Below are positions 1-8,721 of a stretch of 64,000 nucleotides of DNA, one piece after another. The DNA lies in assembly GCA_028723525.1 (NCBI GenBank), contig JAQYET010000034.1:62001-126000 (forward strand), in the 5' to 3' direction. The stretch comes from Prevotellaceae bacterium (lineage in GTDB: Bacteria > Bacteroidota > Bacteroidia > Bacteroidales > Bacteroidaceae). Numbering within the stretch: position 1 is the first letter of the stretch; every line of letters begins with the position of its first letter. The position numbers and the translations under genes are program-made. Under the pieces are notes generated by a model. That model was not told the DNA's origin. It did not search any database and worked only from the letters and a program-made list of their open reading frames with translations.

Positions 1-1
1 A

Positions 2-94
2 ATCTATGCAGAATACGTAGGCTTCGGACTGCTGATACTGCTCATGGTGGTAGCCAATCTCAACGACATCCTGCGCTGGCTGGGATACCTTTGA
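2..94 (+). CDS. rseP: C-terminal end of RseP-like site-2 protease (partial)
   Basis: Only the last 30 codons lie in the window. They read through a hydrophobic helix and end in a tail with the pattern GLLILLMVVANLNDILRW, which resembles the C-terminal end of M50-family RIP metalloproteases (RseP/RasP), where a final membrane helix is followed by an N-D-x-x-R motif. RseP cleaves anti-sigma factors and signal-peptide remnants within the inner membrane. The catalytic HExxH and PDZ regions would lie left of the window, so the call rests on the tail alone. A hairpin follows the stop codon. Confidence 0.6.
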   Translation: MYAEYVGFGLLILLMVVANLNDILRWLGYL

Positions 95-152
95 GCATAA
101 CCGATGAATAAACACTGCCTATTTCCGAACAGATAAGGCTTTGAAACAATTC

Positions 153-217
153 ATCCCCGATTGATAGTTGGTATGAGACATCGTTTCCTTACTAACCACC
201 AATCGGGGATAAGTATT
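153..217. terminator. Shared terminator hairpin between convergent genes
   Basis: An 11-bp perfect inverted repeat (ATCCCCGATTG at 153-163 and CAATCGGGGAT at 200-210) with a 36-nt loop lies between the rseP-like stop and the convergent nuclease-helicase stop. A short T-run follows on the + side. The long loop makes it a moderate candidate. Confidence 0.55.
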
Positions 218-218
218 T

Positions 219-3200
219 TTATCCGGCATCTTCCACGCTCTCAATCAATTTCCTGAAGATGTCGTTGCGGCTTATCGTGCGGCGGTTGCCGGTTATTATA
301 AGTTGCTTTCTCGCCCTCGTCAGTACAACGTTCAGCTTTCGGTCTATTGTCACTCCGTCTTCCTCAAAGCAGTTGGCAGTGAGGAAATCGAGTTGGTAAG
401 GGTTCTGTATCGTGAACGAATAGATTATCACATCGCGCTGCGAGCCTTGATAACGCTCCACGGTGTCAATGGAAATATTGTTCAACAGCTCTATTCCTAA
501 CCTCTCCGTCTCGCGCCGTATCACGGCAATCTGATTACGATATGGCACTATCACTCCCACAGTCTGCTGTGGATTGAAGTCCTCGCGGTGCTCATCGTAT
601 ATCCGTTTCAGTTCTCCTACCACTATCCTTGCCTCGCTTGTGTTCACCTTATCCGACCGTCCCGGTTCGCGACAGTCCTCCGAGGGAATGAAAATCACGC
701 GCCGACAAGCCTCTGAAGGTTCGAGTTGGTGCTCCAACGGCACTGCCGAGATGTTCTCCTTGGCATAGAACATGCTGCACGGGAAGCGCGCAATGTCGGG
801 GTGCATGCGCCCCTGCCTGTTCAATATCCCGATGAAACGCTCCCTCCCTGCTCGCCGCTCTATTCGCAGCAAACGCTCGAACAGACTGTTGCGGCAATCG
901 TCGAGACACGCATTTCTCAAACTCTCTTCCCCCACCCTGCTGTCTGCCATGCTCTGCTGCACCACCGCAGGCAGTTGTTTATGGTCGCCGATGAGGATAA
1001 ACCTGCCCACTCCCATCCTGCCGTTGCCGTCGTGCCGACCTAACAGACCAATGATGTCTGGCTCCAATATCTGGCTCGCCTCATCCACGATAGCGAGCGA
1101 GAAACGTTTCAGCGAGAACAGTTCCTCATGCGCCGCGATTGTCGTTGTGGTGCCTACGATAACCCGCGTGCCAGACAACAGTTGCCTCATCTCTGCCAGC
1201 GTAGCCCTTTCGCTCACGGCATTTGCGAAGAGGCGGTCGTGAAAACGCGGGTCGCAGCGGTAGGGCGAACCAATTCTGAGGTAGTCTGTCTCGGCATCCG
1301 TGAGCATAGAGCATATCTCATCCACAGCCCTGTTGGTATATGCGAGCAACAGCAGCGACCTGTCTTCAGCCTCGTTCAATTCCCTTTCCACAAGGCTGCG
1401 CAGAGCCTTCGACGTCTTCCCCGTGCCGGGAGGTCCCACGAGCAGGAAATAATCCTGTGCCGACAATGCCCGTGCTATAACGTCATCGTTGTCCCCGCAG
1501 TCGCCGGCTGTCGGTTCGCGCTGTGCCAGAAGCAGGTCGCGGAAAGGCTTCGGGGCAGTGATGAAGCTGTGCAGGGCGTGTATCTTGTTGCCTTGCGAGA
1601 GGTCGCCCGACGAATGTTCCACGGCATAGCATGCCTCCGACTGTGGCACGAGCACCGCCTTGTTCTGCTGTCCGTCAGCCAGCGCCACGGTGATTTCGCC
1701 CACCGAAAGGTCTTTTATGTACCCTTTATACAACACAGCCCGTCGCACATCGGGCACATCCTCATATTCATACAGAAACACCGCGTCGCCCTTTCTGAAA
1801 TTAGGGAGGAAGTCGTCGCCCTGATTTGGCACGGCAAGTGTCACGATGTCGAACCCGCGATAAGGCTCGCTCCTCTCCTTTGCGGTGATTTTCAAGTCGG
1901 TATATATATTCCCGGTCTCCCTCTTTTCGGCTATCGGCATGTTCCAAAGATCGGCAGCCGACGCCCCGATGCCCTCCTGCAGTCCGAGCCTTGCCACCCT
2001 TTGTTCGCGGAAAAGGAATGTCATCATCCTGCAGAAGTAGTCGTGCTCCGTCTCCGACAGCGCGTGCAGAGGGTCGAGCATGGCACGGAGTTGCGGCAAC
2101 TGGTAGCGCAGATAGAGATTATCGGCACACCTGTTCTCGTTCAGCACCTCCGGTTTCAGCAGCGGCATTATCGTCGCAAAGCCCCGTTCAGCCACCAGCA
2201 TATCGAGAGCCACCATGCGGTTGCGCATCTTTATCGCCTCGCGGAACAGTCCTTGATAGAAACTCATAGACACCAATCCGTCCTTCGGCGCGTATTTGGA
2301 GTATAGCAGGTGCATGTTTATCTTGTCTCCGGAGAGTTGGAAATTGTATTTCAGCACACCGTAGTAGAGCAGCATCTGCACGTAGTTTTCCTCTAACTGC
2401 ACTCCGTGCCTGCCACTGCGATGCGCCTCTATGTTTCGGTTCTTCCCCGACTTCTGTTCCACCAGCACCGACATATCGGCACTCATCAAATCCACCCTGC
2501 CCGAGATGCCGAGTTGCTCGCACACGAATGACGGTTCTATCAGCACCTTGTCGATATTCAGCGGTGCCACTTCGTCGTGCTTCATCACCTCTATCGCCGC
2601 CTTGATATTCGCTGCCAGCCTGTGCGCATCGCCTACGAATGTATCGGGCGAGAAGTTCTCGCATGTACTGAAAGCCAGTGCCTTGTCGCGGAAGTTATGG
2701 CGTCTGGTGTCGTTTATGCTTGTCTCGGGGGCGTTGACAGCGTCGTCGAGCACAGCACTTGCAAGGTTTCCGAGCAGTATCGGCTGCGTGTTTGCCGGAG
2801 CACCGAAACGCTTCACTATGTAGTTCAACGGACTGCGACCGTAGTTCTTGAAACATGATGCTATCACGCTGATGTCTATCAGGAAGTCGGGTTCTATCAC
2901 CACAACCGACGGTTGCAGATAGTGTATGTCGTCGCTGTCGGTTCTCGACGAGCGACTGTCTATCAGGTTCACCTGCATCCCCGGGCGGAGTATCGGTCGG
3001 AGGTATCGCAGATGCTCTGCCGAAATGTCCACCATCATACCCGCGGCATTACCGATATTGTCGGCAGTGGCAGTGAACGAGGTGTCGGCTACGGCGTCAA
3101 CGATGCACCTCACGTAAGGATAGCGTTCCCGCTTCGCCTCCTCGCGGCGCGAGAGTTTTTCCTGCGTGGTCTGCGGCACGAGCCCTATCACCGATGCAGG

Positions 3201-3551
3201 GACAGGGCATGAGAACACTGCCGATATGAAGATGCAGAGCGAGCGCACATCATAGAGCAGATGCTCGGGGGCTATCGGCTCCGACCTGTTGCTGTGGCGG
3301 CGCATCGCCTGAATATCAACAACATTGCCTATTGCCACCTCGTGACGCTTGCAAAGATACCCCACCTGCGAGAACAGGTTGCCGTATGCCTGCCCGGTAT
3401 CGGCAACCCCGGCGGCAGCAGCCATCACGAGGGTCTCGTGCATGTGTCTGAGAAGTTTCGGACAGAGCCGCGAATACTCCTCGGCAGTGTTCGAAGCATG
3501 CACGGCACGGGCTATTTCGGCTGCCCTGTCAAACAGTTCTTCGGGGGTCAT
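219..3551 (-). CDS. Dna2-like protein: PD-(D/E)XK nuclease domain plus SF1 helicase
   Basis: Large protein of about 1110 residues. A nuclease-like region near residues 350-368 shows GRVDLM followed by VLVEQKSG, the D...ExK arrangement of Cas4/Dna2-type PD-(D/E)XK nucleases. The C-terminal half is an SF1B helicase: Walker A GPPGTGKTS (about residue 705), AYTNRAVDE, DEASQ (Walker B), GDHKQLPA, RQGRMHP, ERYQGSQRDVIIYS and VVLTRARK. The family unwinds DNA 5'-3' and trims flaps or ends; several relatives act in repair or phage defence. I chose the ATG at 3551 because AAAGGAAA precedes it; the more upstream TTG at 3596 lies inside the -7 promoter box. It is divergent from the dynamin pair, with both promoters in a 213-bp gap. 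A functional link to the dynamins is inference. Confidence 0.85.
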   Translation of the reverse strand: MTPEELFDRAAEIARAVHASNTAEEYSRLCPKLLRHMHETLVMAAAAGVADTGQAYGNLFSQVGYLCKRHEVAIGNVVDIQAMRRHSNRSEPIAPEHLLYDVRSLCIFISAVFSCPVPASVIGLVPQTTQEKLSRREEAKRERYPYVRCIVDAVADTSFTATADNIGNAAGMMVDISAEHLRYLRPILRPGMQVNLIDSRSSRTDSDDIHYLQPSVVVIEPDFLIDISVIASCFKNYGRSPLNYIVKRFGAPANTQPILLGNLASAVLDDAVNAPETSINDTRRHNFRDKALAFSTCENFSPDTFVGDAHRLAANIKAAIEVMKHDEVAPLNIDKVLIEPSFVCEQLGISGRVDLMSADMSVLVEQKSGKNRNIEAHRSGRHGVQLEENYVQMLLYYGVLKYNFQLSGDKINMHLLYSKYAPKDGLVSMSFYQGLFREAIKMRNRMVALDMLVAERGFATIMPLLKPEVLNENRCADNLYLRYQLPQLRAMLDPLHALSETEHDYFCRMMTFLFREQRVARLGLQEGIGASAADLWNMPIAEKRETGNIYTDLKITAKERSEPYRGFDIVTLAVPNQGDDFLPNFRKGDAVFLYEYEDVPDVRRAVLYKGYIKDLSVGEITVALADGQQNKAVLVPQSEACYAVEHSSGDLSQGNKIHALHSFITAPKPFRDLLLAQREPTAGDCGDNDDVIARALSAQDYFLLVGPPGTGKTSKALRSLVERELNEAEDRSLLLLAYTNRAVDEICSMLTDAETDYLRIGSPYRCDPRFHDRLFANAVSERATLAEMRQLLSGTRVIVGTTTTIAAHEELFSLKRFSLAIVDEASQILEPDIIGLLGRHDGNGRMGVGRFILIGDHKQLPAVVQQSMADSRVGEESLRNACLDDCRNSLFERLLRIERRAGRERFIGILNRQGRMHPDIARFPCSMFYAKENISAVPLEHQLEPSEACRRVIFIPSEDCREPGRSDKVNTSEARIVVGELKRIYDEHREDFNPQQTVGVIVPYRNQIAVIRRETERLGIELLNNISIDTVERYQGSQRDVIIYSFTIQNPYQLDFLTANCFEEDGVTIDRKLNVVLTRARKQLIITGNRRTISRNDIFRKLIESVEDAG

Positions 3552-3592
3552 TTTCCTTTTCTGAGTTTCGTAATGATTGGATATAGCAAGAC

Positions 3593-3625
3593 GCAAAATT
3601 ACGAAACGACAGTCTCTCTGCCAAA
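3593..3625 (-). promoter_or_regulatory. Bacteroidota-type promoter for nuclease-helicase
   Basis: On the minus strand TTTGG, 19 nt, TAATTTTG matches the Bacteroidota sigma-ABfr consensus (TTTG / TAnnTTTG). It overlaps the upstream TTG codon and so favours the ATG start at 3551. Confidence 0.7.
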
Positions 3626-3719
3626 CTCCACAGGTTAATAATCGCTAAAAGCCGGCATCACAAGGCGTCAACCGCAGTCTGCAACTGGGCGACGGGGCGA
3701 GAAAAAAGGAACCAAACAT

Positions 3720-3750
3720 TTTGCAGTCTCACAACTAATGCCTATTTTTG
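3720..3750 (+). promoter_or_regulatory. Bacteroidota-type promoter for dynamin pair
   Basis: TTTG at 3720-3723, a 19-nt spacer and TATTTTTG at 3743-3750 form a near-perfect consensus. The box overlaps the upstream candidate ATG at 3738, so translation probably starts at 3765 on a very short leader. Confidence 0.7.
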
Positions 3751-3764
3751 CCCTTGTGAAACCA

Positions 3765-5588
3765 ATGGTAACAACTAACGAGAGCGCGAGAGCCGGCGTG
3801 GAACGCGAATACCGCCGCATTGTGGCAGAACTGCAAAAGGCGGCTGCCGACATGCGTGGAACGAGCGGTCGCGATGCGGTTTTGGCACAGACGCGCGACG
3901 CCCTTGCCACCACTATGGAACGACTGATTGCCGAATACGGCGCGCAGGCGGAACAGGCAATGGAGTCAACGGTATGGGACAGGCTCGTCATAGCATTCTT
4001 CGGAGAGACCAACGCCGGCAAAAGCACTGTCATTGAGACCATGCGAATACTCACCAACGAGGCTACCCGCGAAATGGCGCGTTCGCAGACAGGCTCGGCT
4101 CAGGACGGAATGATTGTGGGCGACGGCAGTGCCGACTTCACCAAAGTTTACTGCGAGTACCGGCTGAAGATTAACGGCAAGCCGTTCACGCTGATTGACG
4201 TGCCGGGGATAGAAGGCAGGGAGGAGGACTACTCCGAGGAGATGAAGCGGGCTCTCGGCAAGGCTCACTGCATATTCTACGTTCAGGGACACAACAAACA
4301 GCCCGACACGGCAACCGCAGAGAAGATAAAACGCTACCTGAAAGACCGCGTTGGCGTATATACCATATATAATATAAGGGGAGGCGGGGGCGACTACGAC
4401 GAACCGGAAGAGCGCGAAACGCTGATGACAGAGAAGACTCTGAAGACCGAAGCACTGATTGTCAAAACCTTCGGCGACATCCTCGGCGAGCATTACAAGG
4501 GGAATGTCTCGCTGCAGGGACTGGTCGCCATGTGCTCTGTGGCAGACTTCGCAGAGAGCCGGACCGACCTTATGCGAACACAAAGGAAACTGAAAACACT
4601 GTTTGGCAACGGCGACACGATGTTCCGCTTCAGCCGCATGGACAGACTGGTGCAACTGATTGACGGCATGGCAGACCACTTCCTTGAGGAGATTGTGGAG
4701 GCTAACAAGCAAAAGATGATTTCGCTCGCCCGCCTTGCCTACCGCGGAATAGCCGACGAACTGCAACGGCAACAGGAGGCGACGCGGCACACACGACTAT
4801 TGCTTCACACCCTTCAGGGCGACATAAGGAGCGCGGCAACGAAGGCACAGGCTGCCATAGAGCGCGACATAAAACTGGTGAACGACAAGGAATATAACGC
4901 CCTCAAAGACAGAGTGTGCATCGCAATAGACAACAAACGGCTCAACGACGCACAGCGGAAATTTGCCATTGAGCAGTTGGAAGCGGCAGTGCCGGGGAAT
5001 GTGGAACGTGGTATCAACGAGGTGGTGGCGCGGAACATCGGCGAGATGAACGAATATATCAACATGCGGAAACAGCAGATTGACTATATCCCGCTTGCCG
5101 GACGGCTCGACATCATAGACCCACAGAAGAGGCTCGGCTCGTTTTTCGTCAGCACGAAACGCATTGAGAAGGCTCTCAGTCCGGGTTTCGGCGATGTCGG
5201 AAGCCTTGCCGTCTCAATGGCAGGAGGGGCTTCGGTGGGGAGTCTGTTCACCTTCATCGCGCCCGGAGTGGCAACGGCAGTGGGGGCAATGCTCGGCGGA
5301 CTGTCGCACTTGGCACGCAAGACAATCTTCGGCGACGGGCGACGGAGCAAGGCGAAACAAGTGGCGCGGAGGCAGATTGACACTGCAAGGATTGACAGCA
5401 AGATAAGACTGCGCGAACTCATACAGAACATCAACGGACGCATTGCCGAGAAACGCGACCGCATGAGCGAAGCGATAGAGCAGGAGACGCGCAACCTTCA
5501 GACCGCGGAGCGCATCATTGAGGAGGCGCAGAGGGGAATTACGAAATTCATTGAAGACATAAAATCAAAGGAATATGGCACAATATGA
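3765..5588 (+). CDS. Dynamin-like GTPase A
   Basis: About 607 residues. The GTPase domain shows G1 GETNAGKST (about residues 79-87) and G3 DVPG (about 144), but no clear N/TKxD G4 motif: the equivalent strand ends in YNIRGGGGD. A helical middle region follows, then a Gly/Ala-rich hydrophobic stretch (GSLAVSMAGGASVGSLF and on) that could be the membrane-inserting paddle of bacterial dynamin-like proteins, then a basic coiled-coil tail. Bacterial dynamins bind and remodel membranes, often as pairs of unequal partners. The reading frame overlaps the next GTPase gene by 14 nt, implying coupled translation and a heteromeric complex. The ATG at 3738 is an alternative start but lies in the promoter. 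Confidence 0.8.
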   Translation: MVTTNESARAGVEREYRRIVAELQKAAADMRGTSGRDAVLAQTRDALATTMERLIAEYGAQAEQAMESTVWDRLVIAFFGETNAGKSTVIETMRILTNEATREMARSQTGSAQDGMIVGDGSADFTKVYCEYRLKINGKPFTLIDVPGIEGREEDYSEEMKRALGKAHCIFYVQGHNKQPDTATAEKIKRYLKDRVGVYTIYNIRGGGGDYDEPEERETLMTEKTLKTEALIVKTFGDILGEHYKGNVSLQGLVAMCSVADFAESRTDLMRTQRKLKTLFGNGDTMFRFSRMDRLVQLIDGMADHFLEEIVEANKQKMISLARLAYRGIADELQRQQEATRHTRLLLHTLQGDIRSAATKAQAAIERDIKLVNDKEYNALKDRVCIAIDNKRLNDAQRKFAIEQLEAAVPGNVERGINEVVARNIGEMNEYINMRKQQIDYIPLAGRLDIIDPQKRLGSFFVSTKRIEKALSPGFGDVGSLAVSMAGGASVGSLFTFIAPGVATAVGAMLGGLSHLARKTIFGDGRRSKAKQVARRQIDTARIDSKIRLRELIQNINGRIAEKRDRMSEAIEQETRNLQTAERIIEEAQRGITKFIEDIKSKEYGTI

Positions 5589-7260
5589 GGACAGCATCGA
5601 CCAACTTCTGAAACTGAAGTCGATGGTGGAACAGGGACAGCGACTGGGTCTTGAACTCAGCGATGTGGCAGAGAAGATAGACTCTGCGATACGTAACGCG
5701 AGGGCAGGAAAGACGCGCATCGTGATGCTTGGTTCGTTCAGCGACGGCAAGACGAGTGCCGTGGCAGGGATGTTGGGCAGCCTGCACGAGTCGATGAAGA
5801 TTGACGTGGAGGAGTCGTCAGACGAACTCACGGTGTATCACCTTGACTCTTTGGGTCGCGACTACGAGATTGTAGATACTCCGGGACTGTTCGGGACCAA
5901 GGAGAAGGAGGTTGACGGGCTACGGGTGAAGTGCTCCGAAATGACACAGAAATACATCTCCGAGGCAGAGGTGGTGATTTATGTCTGCGACGCCGTGCTG
6001 CCACTGAAAGACTCTCACCGCGAAAGCCTGCGCTTGGTGCTGCGCGACTTCGGCAAACTTCCCGTGACTATATTCGCCATTAACAAAATGGACGAGGCAG
6101 GAACCGACATGACCGACGAGGACGACTACAACGAGCATGCCGCCGTGAAGCGCGCCACGCTAACGCAACGGCTCAACGACACGCTCGCGCTTGACGAGAA
6201 GGAACTTGCCGGACTGCGCATTGTCTGCATCGCTGCCGACCCTAAGGCGCGCGGACCGGAATATTGGTTGAAACGCAAGGAGGACTATGAGCGACGCTCT
6301 CACATATCTCTGCTCAGGCACGAAGTGGAGCAACTCGTGGGACAGACCACGGCAGCCGAACTCGCTGAAGGCTCGGGAATGGCTGTGGTGCGCGACGTTC
6401 TGGCAGGCATAGGCGACAATATCGACGTGGCAAACCGGCAAATGGCAGACCCTCTGCTGCGGTGTCGCGGGGAGATTGCCGACATGAGGAGCGAGTGCAC
6501 GATATTGCGACAGGAACTGAACAGCAGCCGGAGCATCATGACCGACCGACTCAACGACCTGAAGCAACGTGTGATGAGCGAGATAAGGCATGCCGAGACT
6601 GCCGAGCAACTGGTGCAGGTGGTCGAGGAACAGATTGGCATGGAGCGCGGAAAGGTGACGTGCTACATCCTGAACAGGAACATCAGTCAGATTATGTCGG
6701 AGTGTGCCGAGGCAAACAATGCGTCTCTTGAGCGCAAGGAGATTGAGTTTGAAAGCAGGTTTACGGCACAGAACGATGTGCTGGGCAACGGACTGCGGGA
6801 GTCGCACAGGGTGCTGCGCGAGGTGAAGTCGAAACTCGACGTGGTGAGCCATGCCTACAACCTGTTCTCGCAGACATTCGGTAAAACCGCGGGAAGAGCG
6901 GTGAAACCGGGAACTAAAGCAGGCAGGTGGATAGGAAATGCGGGCGTGGCACTCAGCGTGGCAATGGAACTCTACGACTGGTATGAGGCGAAGCAGCGCA
7001 ACGAAAGGGTGGCAGAACTGCAACACACGCTGCGAGAGAGTGTCAACGAGATATTCTCTGGCATCTTCAGGATGTTCGACAGCGACGAGAGTTACTTCGC
7101 CACATTTGCCCCGAGTTACCCCGAGATGCTGCGACTCATCAGCACCCGCGAAGAGGAACTGCAGCAGATGCAGCGGCAAAGCGACAGTCTGGGCAGCTAC
7201 CGCGACCGTATCAGGCAGTGGGTGGAGCACGACATCATCGACGCAGAGACTATTCCGTAG
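5575..7260 (+). CDS. Dynamin-like GTPase B (LeoA-type)
   Basis: 561 residues. GTPase motifs are complete: G1 GSFSDGKTS (residues 53-61), G3 DTPGLFG (about 101), G4 NKMD (170-173). Long helical segments follow, then a short hydrophobic patch, GRWIGNAGVALSVAMELYDW, and a coiled-coil end. The unusual G1 (SDGKTS) and the C-terminal patch resemble the LeoA/HP0731 family of dynamin-like GTPases. It starts inside the 3' end of the first dynamin gene, so the two are probably made together. After the stop comes a copy of the 85-bp repeat and then the convergent pyridoxal kinase gene. A role in membrane remodelling is known for the family; the target here is unknown. Confidence 0.8.
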   Translation: MAQYEDSIDQLLKLKSMVEQGQRLGLELSDVAEKIDSAIRNARAGKTRIVMLGSFSDGKTSAVAGMLGSLHESMKIDVEESSDELTVYHLDSLGRDYEIVDTPGLFGTKEKEVDGLRVKCSEMTQKYISEAEVVIYVCDAVLPLKDSHRESLRLVLRDFGKLPVTIFAINKMDEAGTDMTDEDDYNEHAAVKRATLTQRLNDTLALDEKELAGLRIVCIAADPKARGPEYWLKRKEDYERRSHISLLRHEVEQLVGQTTAAELAEGSGMAVVRDVLAGIGDNIDVANRQMADPLLRCRGEIADMRSECTILRQELNSSRSIMTDRLNDLKQRVMSEIRHAETAEQLVQVVEEQIGMERGKVTCYILNRNISQIMSECAEANNASLERKEIEFESRFTAQNDVLGNGLRESHRVLREVKSKLDVVSHAYNLFSQTFGKTAGRAVKPGTKAGRWIGNAGVALSVAMELYDWYEAKQRNERVAELQHTLRESVNEIFSGIFRMFDSDESYFATFAPSYPEMLRLISTREEELQQMQRQSDSLGSYRDRIRQWVEHDIIDAETIP

Positions 7261-7680
7261 CCGCTTTCAAGCCTTATCTGAACCCGCAGCCTTCGCCATG
7301 AGATTTCCACAAAAAACATTGCTCACATCAATGGAATATGTTTCACGCGGGAACGAAACCCCTTTCGCCCTGCGATACACATTCACTACAATGGTAAAAC
7401 AGGCGAAATTGCACTGCAAAATCGGCGAAATTGGTCGGTAAAATCGGCGATATTACTCTGCAATTTCGCCGATTTTACCTTTCCGCTCATACCTGCCCCA
7501 TTCCCGTTTCATCGCAAATCAGGCTTCGACACACGGCAAACAAACAGTAAGTGGGAACTCCACTCTCATGGACTTCCCACTTTTAATAATCCCATTTTCC
7601 CCCGCTCCTTTTGTATTTTTGGGGAAAATCTTCTGTATTTTTGTCTCCAAAAGGATATGCCCTTATGCCAGAAGGCGGTG
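7261..7680. other. Intergenic stretch between convergent genes
   Basis: 420 bp between the dynamin B and pyridoxal kinase stop codons. It holds the 85-bp repeat at 7394-7478. I see no other coding or RNA signal and no strong terminator. Confidence 0.6.
7394..7478. repeat. 85-bp intergenic repeat, copy A
   Basis: Four units of 18-19 bp separated by 3-4 nt (period 22 bp). Units 1-2 read as (A)AAATCGGCGAAATTG or close, unit 3 as AAAATCGGCGATATT, unit 4 as the inverse, CAATTTCGCCGATTTTAC. Other copies: 23473, 38423, 44983 and a three-unit copy at 60623. Confidence 0.85.
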
Positions 7681-8499
7681 TCACAGCAGGCTGAGCCACT
7701 TCTCCACGGGTATCCCTCTGTTCTTGTCTGCGTTATCCTTATTCGCCTCTATCAGCCGTGACAGCGCGTCAATAGCCTCCTGCGTGCTCTCCTTCAGCGA
7801 TTTCCCGTTCAGCAGATGCCCGATGAGAATGGCGGAGAACATGTCTCCTGTGCCCGGGAAATGGACCGGAATTTCGGTGTATGGCAGACAGAAATATTCC
7901 TTGTCGGCATCGTTGTAGCCCGCCACCGACGGCTGTCCGCCGACACGTATGCTCGTTATCAGTGCCGAGCGGGCTCCGAGAGCGAGCAGCCCATCGAGCA
8001 ACTCTCGCGCCTCCTGCCATGTCACGCCCTCCTCTCTGTACGGAGTGTTGGTGAGGTATGCCGCCTCGGTGTGATTGGGGAAGGTGAGATGCGCCACTCC
8101 CAGCATTTCTCTCATGCACTCCACACGCTCCGGAGTCACCCCGTTATAGAGTTTTCCCTCGTCACCCATTATCGGGTCAACAAAGATTGTTGTGCCCAAG
8201 GCGGTCTGTTCACGGCAGTAGTCTGCCACCATGCGTGCCTGCCTGACACTGCAGATGAACCCCGTGGCAATGGCATCGAACGAAAAGCCGAGCTGTTTCC
8301 ACACCGGGAACACACCCTCCATGTAGTCGGTGGTCTCCATGATGTTGAACTTCCCGTAGTCGAGGGTGTTGCTCACGAGAGCCGTCGGGAGGTTATACAC
8401 CGGCAGCCCCATGTAGGAAAGGATTGGCAGCATTGCCGCCGTAGCAACCTTTCCATAGCCGGCAAGGTCGTTGATTAGAAGTATCTGTTTCTTTACCAT
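7681..8499 (-). CDS. pdxK: Pyridoxal/pyridoxamine kinase
   Basis: 272 residues, normal for the PdxK/PdxY group of the ribokinase superfamily. It phosphorylates pyridoxal, pyridoxamine or pyridoxine with ATP in the B6 salvage pathway. Visible hallmarks are the N-terminal INDLAGYGK, the DPIMGDEGKLY loop and the C-terminal FPGTGDMFSA, in which GTGD contains the catalytic aspartate. The gene is convergent with dynamin B and divergent from the vWA/tubulin operon, so it sits as an unrelated housekeeping gene between the two halves of the proposed cytoskeletal locus. Distinguishing PdxK from PdxY by eye is not possible. Confidence 0.88.
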   Translation of the reverse strand: MVKKQILLINDLAGYGKVATAAMLPILSYMGLPVYNLPTALVSNTLDYGKFNIMETTDYMEGVFPVWKQLGFSFDAIATGFICSVRQARMVADYCREQTALGTTIFVDPIMGDEGKLYNGVTPERVECMREMLGVAHLTFPNHTEAAYLTNTPYREEGVTWQEARELLDGLLALGARSALITSIRVGGQPSVAGYNDADKEYFCLPYTEIPVHFPGTGDMFSAILIGHLLNGKSLKESTQEAIDALSRLIEANKDNADKNRGIPVEKWLSLL

Positions 8500-8527
8500 T
8501 ATGTATCTGTTGAGCGAAAAAGCGGTG

Positions 8528-8535
8528 CAAAATTA
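8528..8535 (-). promoter_or_regulatory. -7 element for pyridoxal kinase
   Basis: TAATTTTG followed by C on the minus strand, about 29 nt upstream of the start codon. The -33 element is weak. Confidence 0.45.
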
Positions 8536-8665
8536 CAAAAACATAATGAGTTAAACGAAAAGAATTGAGAAATAATGGCTTTTGACAATAATCAGGAAGC
8601 GATCAGGAAGCGATCAGTCTGATTTCAGTTTCTCTTTAAGTTTAACAAAAAATAGCATTGATATT

Positions 8666-8696
8666 ATTGCGTTAGGGCGCAAAATTTGTATTTTTG
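8666..8696 (+). promoter_or_regulatory. Promoter of vWA/tubulin/Hsp70-like operon
   Basis: TTG at 8667-8669, 19 nt, then TATTTTTG at 8689-8696. It lies 26 nt before the chosen start codon. Just upstream (about 8590-8620) the 11-mer GATCAGGAAGC is repeated. Confidence 0.7.
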
Positions 8697-8721
8697 CAAT
8701 TCAAATAAACGATATATTCCA

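Noticed and set aside
1128..2306. Long open frame opposite the nuclease-helicase gene
   Set aside because: It lies wholly antisense to a gene with many recognised motifs; its translation shows no domain and unusual composition.
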